Origin: Candidatus Omnitrophota bacterium
GTDB lineage: Bacteria; Ratteibacteria; UBA8468; MWAK01
Length of the DNA stretch: 7,484 nt
Assembly: GCA_026387085.1 (NCBI GenBank)
Contig: JAPLMK010000105.1
Span: 12,501-19,984, forward strand
Reading direction: 5' to 3'
Within the stretch, counting starts at the first letter, position 1, and each line of letters begins with the position of its first letter. Position numbers and translations under genes: made by a program. Below are positions 5,262 to 7,484 of this stretch, piece after piece. The notes under the pieces are model-generated. The model made no database searches and had not been told where the DNA came from. It worked only from the letters and a program-made list of their open reading frames with translations.

Positions 5262-6151
5262 ACCCGGAAATCACTTCGCCGGTATTCAAAAAAGACGAGA
5301 TGGGCATGGACTATCTTCCGGTATACGAGGCGGAAACAGAACCAACGGCGCAGGAAGGCGTGCAGATCAGTCCGGAGAAACAACAGCTTATCGGAATCAA
5401 GACCACCAAGGTGCAGAAGCAGAACTTGACGCGCGAAATCCGCACGGTAGGCAAAATCGCCTACGACCCTGACCTCTATGTCGCCCAGGAAGAATTTTTG
5501 CAGGCATTGAAGATGGAAGAAGCATCCGGAGTTGATTCCGCGTCCGAAGCAAAAAAAGAGGCGGCTGCCATCAGAAATGCCGCCGGGCAAAAACTCTTGC
5601 TGATGGGCATGGATAAAACCCAAATTCAGAAACTGGCCTGGGAACGAAAACCACAGAGCAACCTTTACCTCGCGGAAGACCAGAAGACCATCTGGGCTTA
5701 TCTTTCCGTCTACGAATACGATATGGGCCTGATTAAGACCGGCCTGCCGGTGGAGATAACCGCCACCGCTTTTCCCGGCCAGGTCTTTACCGGGAAGATT
5801 GCCGCCATCAGCCCGGTGCTTGACCCAACGACCCGAAGCGTCCAGGCTCGGACGGAAATTGGGAATCCGGGCGGCAAACTAAAACCGGGCATGTTCGTCA
5901 ACGCCCGAACAATAATTGCCTTGGGCAAAAGACTGGCGGTTCCGGAAGAAGCGGTGGTGAATACCGGCGAGCGCAGCGTCGTATTTCTGGCTGCCCCGGA
6001 CGGCTATTTTCAATCCCGGGATGTGAACCTGGGCAATAAAGCCAACGGTTATTACGAAGTGCTCTCCGGTTTGAAAGAAGGAGATGTGGTTGTCTCCTCC
6101 GGCAACTTCTTTGTTGATTCAGAAAGCCGACTTAAATCAGTAAACAAATAA
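5258..6151 (+). CDS. cusB: RND periplasmic adaptor (membrane fusion protein), CusB-like, 5' end frameshifted
   Basis: A 297-residue adaptor body linking the inner-membrane pump CusA to the outer-membrane factor CusC. Residues 1-23 are a CusB-type metal-binding segment, MNPEITSPVFKKDEMGMDYL followed by PVY. Its Met1, Met15 and Met17 line up with the Cu(I)-binding methionines M49, M64 and M66 of E. coli CusB. A beta-barrel strand follows (TREIRTVGKIAYDP, 58-71), then a helical hairpin (about 74-130), the rest of the barrel (IWAYLSVYEYD 145-155, PVEITATAFPGQVFTGKI, ISPVLDPTTRSVQAR 184-198, GKLKPGMFVNARTII) and a membrane-proximal domain ending SVNK. No lipoyl half-motifs flank the hairpin, and the body is about 90 residues shorter than E. 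coli CusB. ATG 5258 has no SD and encodes a presumed copper ligand rather than an initiator. The true gene probably starts at 5190 and is broken by a one-base shift. As read from 5258 the product would lack an export signal. Confidence 0.85.
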   Translation: MNPEITSPVFKKDEMGMDYLPVYEAETEPTAQEGVQISPEKQQLIGIKTTKVQKQNLTREIRTVGKIAYDPDLYVAQEEFLQALKMEEASGVDSASEAKKEAAAIRNAAGQKLLLMGMDKTQIQKLAWERKPQSNLYLAEDQKTIWAYLSVYEYDMGLIKTGLPVEITATAFPGQVFTGKIAAISPVLDPTTRSVQARTEIGNPGGKLKPGMFVNARTIIALGKRLAVPEEAVVNTGERSVVFLAAPDGYFQSRDVNLGNKANGYYEVLSGLKEGDVVVSSGNFFVDSESRLKSVNK

Positions 6152-6182
6152 TTTTGCGGTCATTACCACTTATTTTCTTTGC

Positions 6183-6259
6183 TGTCATTCCCGCGTGTAG
6201 TAAGCGGGAATCCAGAAATTTTTGGTGTAGATTCCCGTTAACCACATACGGGAATGACA
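6183..6259. repeat. 77-bp palindromic repeat (MITE/REP-like) between cusB and cusA
   Basis: The ends are perfect 11-bp inverted repeats: TGTCATTCCCG (6183-6193) and CGGGAATGACA (6249-6259). Each half also folds on its own: ATTCCCGC (6187-6194) with GCGGGAAT (6204-6211), and ATTCCCGT (6231-6238) with ACGGGAAT (6248-6255), each with a 9-nt loop. Inner arms CGGGAATC (6205-6212) and GATTCCCG (6230-6237) support a long cruciform around a centre near 6221. Similar ATTCCC...GGGAAT palindromes occur as dispersed repeats in many bacteria. The remainder of the 114-bp gap is A/T-rich with no other feature. It could modulate cusA expression or stabilise the upstream mRNA. Confidence 0.85.
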
Positions 6260-6265
6260 AACCTT

Positions 6266-7484
6266 ATGGATGGTTGGATTGAAAAAATAATCGATTACAG
6301 CGCCCGGAACAAATTTGTGGTTCTAATCCTGGTCGCCGCCGCCGCCCTTGCCGGCGCCCTGGCCTTAAAAAACCTGCCGCTGGATGCGGTCCCGGACCTT
6401 TCCGACACCCAGGTTATCATATTTTCCCGATGGGACAGACCGCCGCAAGTCATTGAAGACCAGGTCACCTACCCGATTACAACCGCCCTTTTAGGCGCTC
6501 CGAAAGTTAAAGACATCCGCGGTTTTTCCGACTACGGATTTTCCTACGTATATGTAATCTTTGAAGACGGAACCGACGTCTATTGGGCGCGCTCCCGGGT
6601 CATGGAGTATCTCTCCAAGGTAACTTCTCAACTACCACCCGGGGTCCAAACAGAAATCGGGCCGGATGCCACCGGCCTGGGATGGGTCTTTGAGTACGCG
6701 CTGGTCGATGAAACCGGAAAGAATTCCCTGGAGGATTTAACCACCTTCCAGAACTGGCGCCTGAAATATGCTTTACAATCGGTCAAAGGTGTCTCTGAGG
6801 TCGCCTCGGTCGGCGGATTCACAAAACAGTACCAGGTGGTAATAAACCCCAACGCCCTACTCGCTTATGACATCCCGCTCAGCGAAGTAGTCATGGCCCT
6901 GAAAAAATCCAACCAGGAAGCCGGCGCCCGGCTCCTGGAGTTCTCCGGCCGGGAATATATGGTAACCATCAGGGGCTATCTCAAATCGCTAAAAGAGATA
7001 GAGGACATTGTCCTTAAGACCGACCAAAACGGTGTACCGGTAAAAATAAATAACGTCGCCACCGTCCAATTCGGGCCGGACATCAGGCGAGGCGTGGCGG
7101 AACTGAACGGCCGGGGCGAAGTCGTCGGCGGCATCGTCATAATCAGGTATCAGGAAAACGCGCTGGATGTAATCAAGCGGGTCAAGGAACGGCTGGCAAC
7201 CATCCAACTTCCGGAAGGCGTAAAACTGGTAATTACCTATGACCGCTCCGAGATAATCCACCGGGCCATTAACACCCTGAAGAGCAAACTCCGCGAAGAG
7301 ATGATTGTGGTCAGTTTAATCATCCTCCTTTTCCTGCTCCATTTTCCTTCCGCAATCATTCCCATCATCACGCTGCCCATTGCGGTCTTAATCGCCTTTG
7401 TCCCGATGTACTATATGAAACTGACCGCCAACGTAATGAGCCTGGGCGGCATCGCCATCGCCATCGGCGCCATGGTGGATGCGG
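6266..7484 (+). CDS. cusA: Heavy-metal efflux RND pump CusA, 3'-truncated by window
   Basis: The N-terminal 406 residues of an HME-RND Cu(I)/Ag(I) efflux pump, open through the window end. TM1 spans about residues 17-35. The porter region follows with family signatures: LPLDAVPDLSDTQVII, PPQVIEDQVTYPITTALLGAP, FEDGTDVYWARSRVMEYLSK, GPDATGLGWVFEYALVDE, VASVGGFTKQYQVVINPNAL and DIRRGVAELNGRGEVVGGIV. TM2 (from about 346), TM3 (about 366-385) and TM4 (about 391-406) follow, ending in MSLGGIAIAIGAMVDA. The Asp in MVDA is residue 405, the same number as the proton-relay Asp405 of E. coli CusA. The pore methionines expected near 573, 623 and 672 lie beyond the window. WDRPPQVIEDQ replaces the GQAPQ-type sequence of E. 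coli CusA. Start chosen at ATG 6266 (MDGWIEKIIDYS), which matches homologue lengths; ATG 6254 is in frame and lies inside the palindrome. An in-frame TAA at 6239-6241 limits any further extension. SD is weak. Confidence 0.95.
   Translation, partial: MDGWIEKIIDYSARNKFVVLILVAAAALAGALALKNLPLDAVPDLSDTQVIIFSRWDRPPQVIEDQVTYPITTALLGAPKVKDIRGFSDYGFSYVYVIFEDGTDVYWARSRVMEYLSKVTSQLPPGVQTEIGPDATGLGWVFEYALVDETGKNSLEDLTTFQNWRLKYALQSVKGVSEVASVGGFTKQYQVVINPNALLAYDIPLSEVVMALKKSNQEAGARLLEFSGREYMVTIRGYLKSLKEIEDIVLKTDQNGVPVKINNVATVQFGPDIRRGVAELNGRGEVVGGIVIIRYQENALDVIKRVKERLATIQLPEGVKLVITYDRSEIIHRAINTLKSKLREEMIVVSLIILLFLLHFPSAIIPIITLPIAVLIAFVPMYYMKLTANVMSLGGIAIAIGAMVDA

Noticed and set aside
5153..5623. 156-residue antisense reading frame over the cusC/cusB junction.
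   Set aside because: Covers conserved CusB coding sequence, has Phe-runs from antisense lysine codons, and shows no family motif.

Overview
The window reads as a piece of a Gram-negative (outer-membrane-bearing) bacterial chromosome, probably from an anaerobic or environmental lineage. The evidence is a lipidated TolC-type outer-membrane factor, an RND copper pump, the tail of an anaerobic ribonucleotide reductase-like protein, and two dispersed-type palindromic repeats in the larger gaps. The phylum cannot be fixed from the sequence alone. All genes lie on the + strand.

Layout. (1) 3-209: a short or 5'-cut reading frame resembling the C-terminal end of class III ribonucleotide reductase (NrdD). 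(2) 210-312: leader with an extended -10 promoter, then metY (313-1530), a PLP-dependent O-acetylhomoserine sulfhydrylase. (3) 1531-1724: a gene-free gap filled by GCAGAG-type short repeats arranged as a large imperfect inverted repeat. (4) 1725-2765: an AIR-synthase/HypE-like protein without the HypE C-terminal cysteine. (5) 2775-7484: a copper/silver efflux cluster. It consists of two tandem secreted YHS-plus-cupredoxin proteins, a CusC-like outer-membrane lipoprotein, a CusB-like adaptor whose N-terminal anchor is out of frame, a 77-bp palindromic repeat, and CusA cut by the window end just after its TM4 Asp405.

How the genes may work together. CusC, CusB and CusA would form a tripartite periplasm-to-outside Cu(I)/Ag(I) pump. 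No CusF-like chaperone is visible. In its place are two exported proteins that each join a cysteine-rich YHS metal-binding module to a CuA/cytochrome-oxidase-subunit-II-like cupredoxin domain. The second has a complete CuA ligand set (H125, C160, C164, H168, M171). The first has lost three of the five ligands but keeps the YHS cysteines. The inference is that this pair receives copper in the periplasm and hands it to the CusB methionine site or to CusA.

Most notable: the YHS-CuA tandem pair with one degraded copper site, a CusB that seems to lack the lipoyl domain and carries a frameshift, and a palindrome whose right arm supplies an in-frame ATG for cusA. No metal-responsive regulator and no clear promoter for the copper cluster are visible; only 9 nt separate it from the HypE-like gene.
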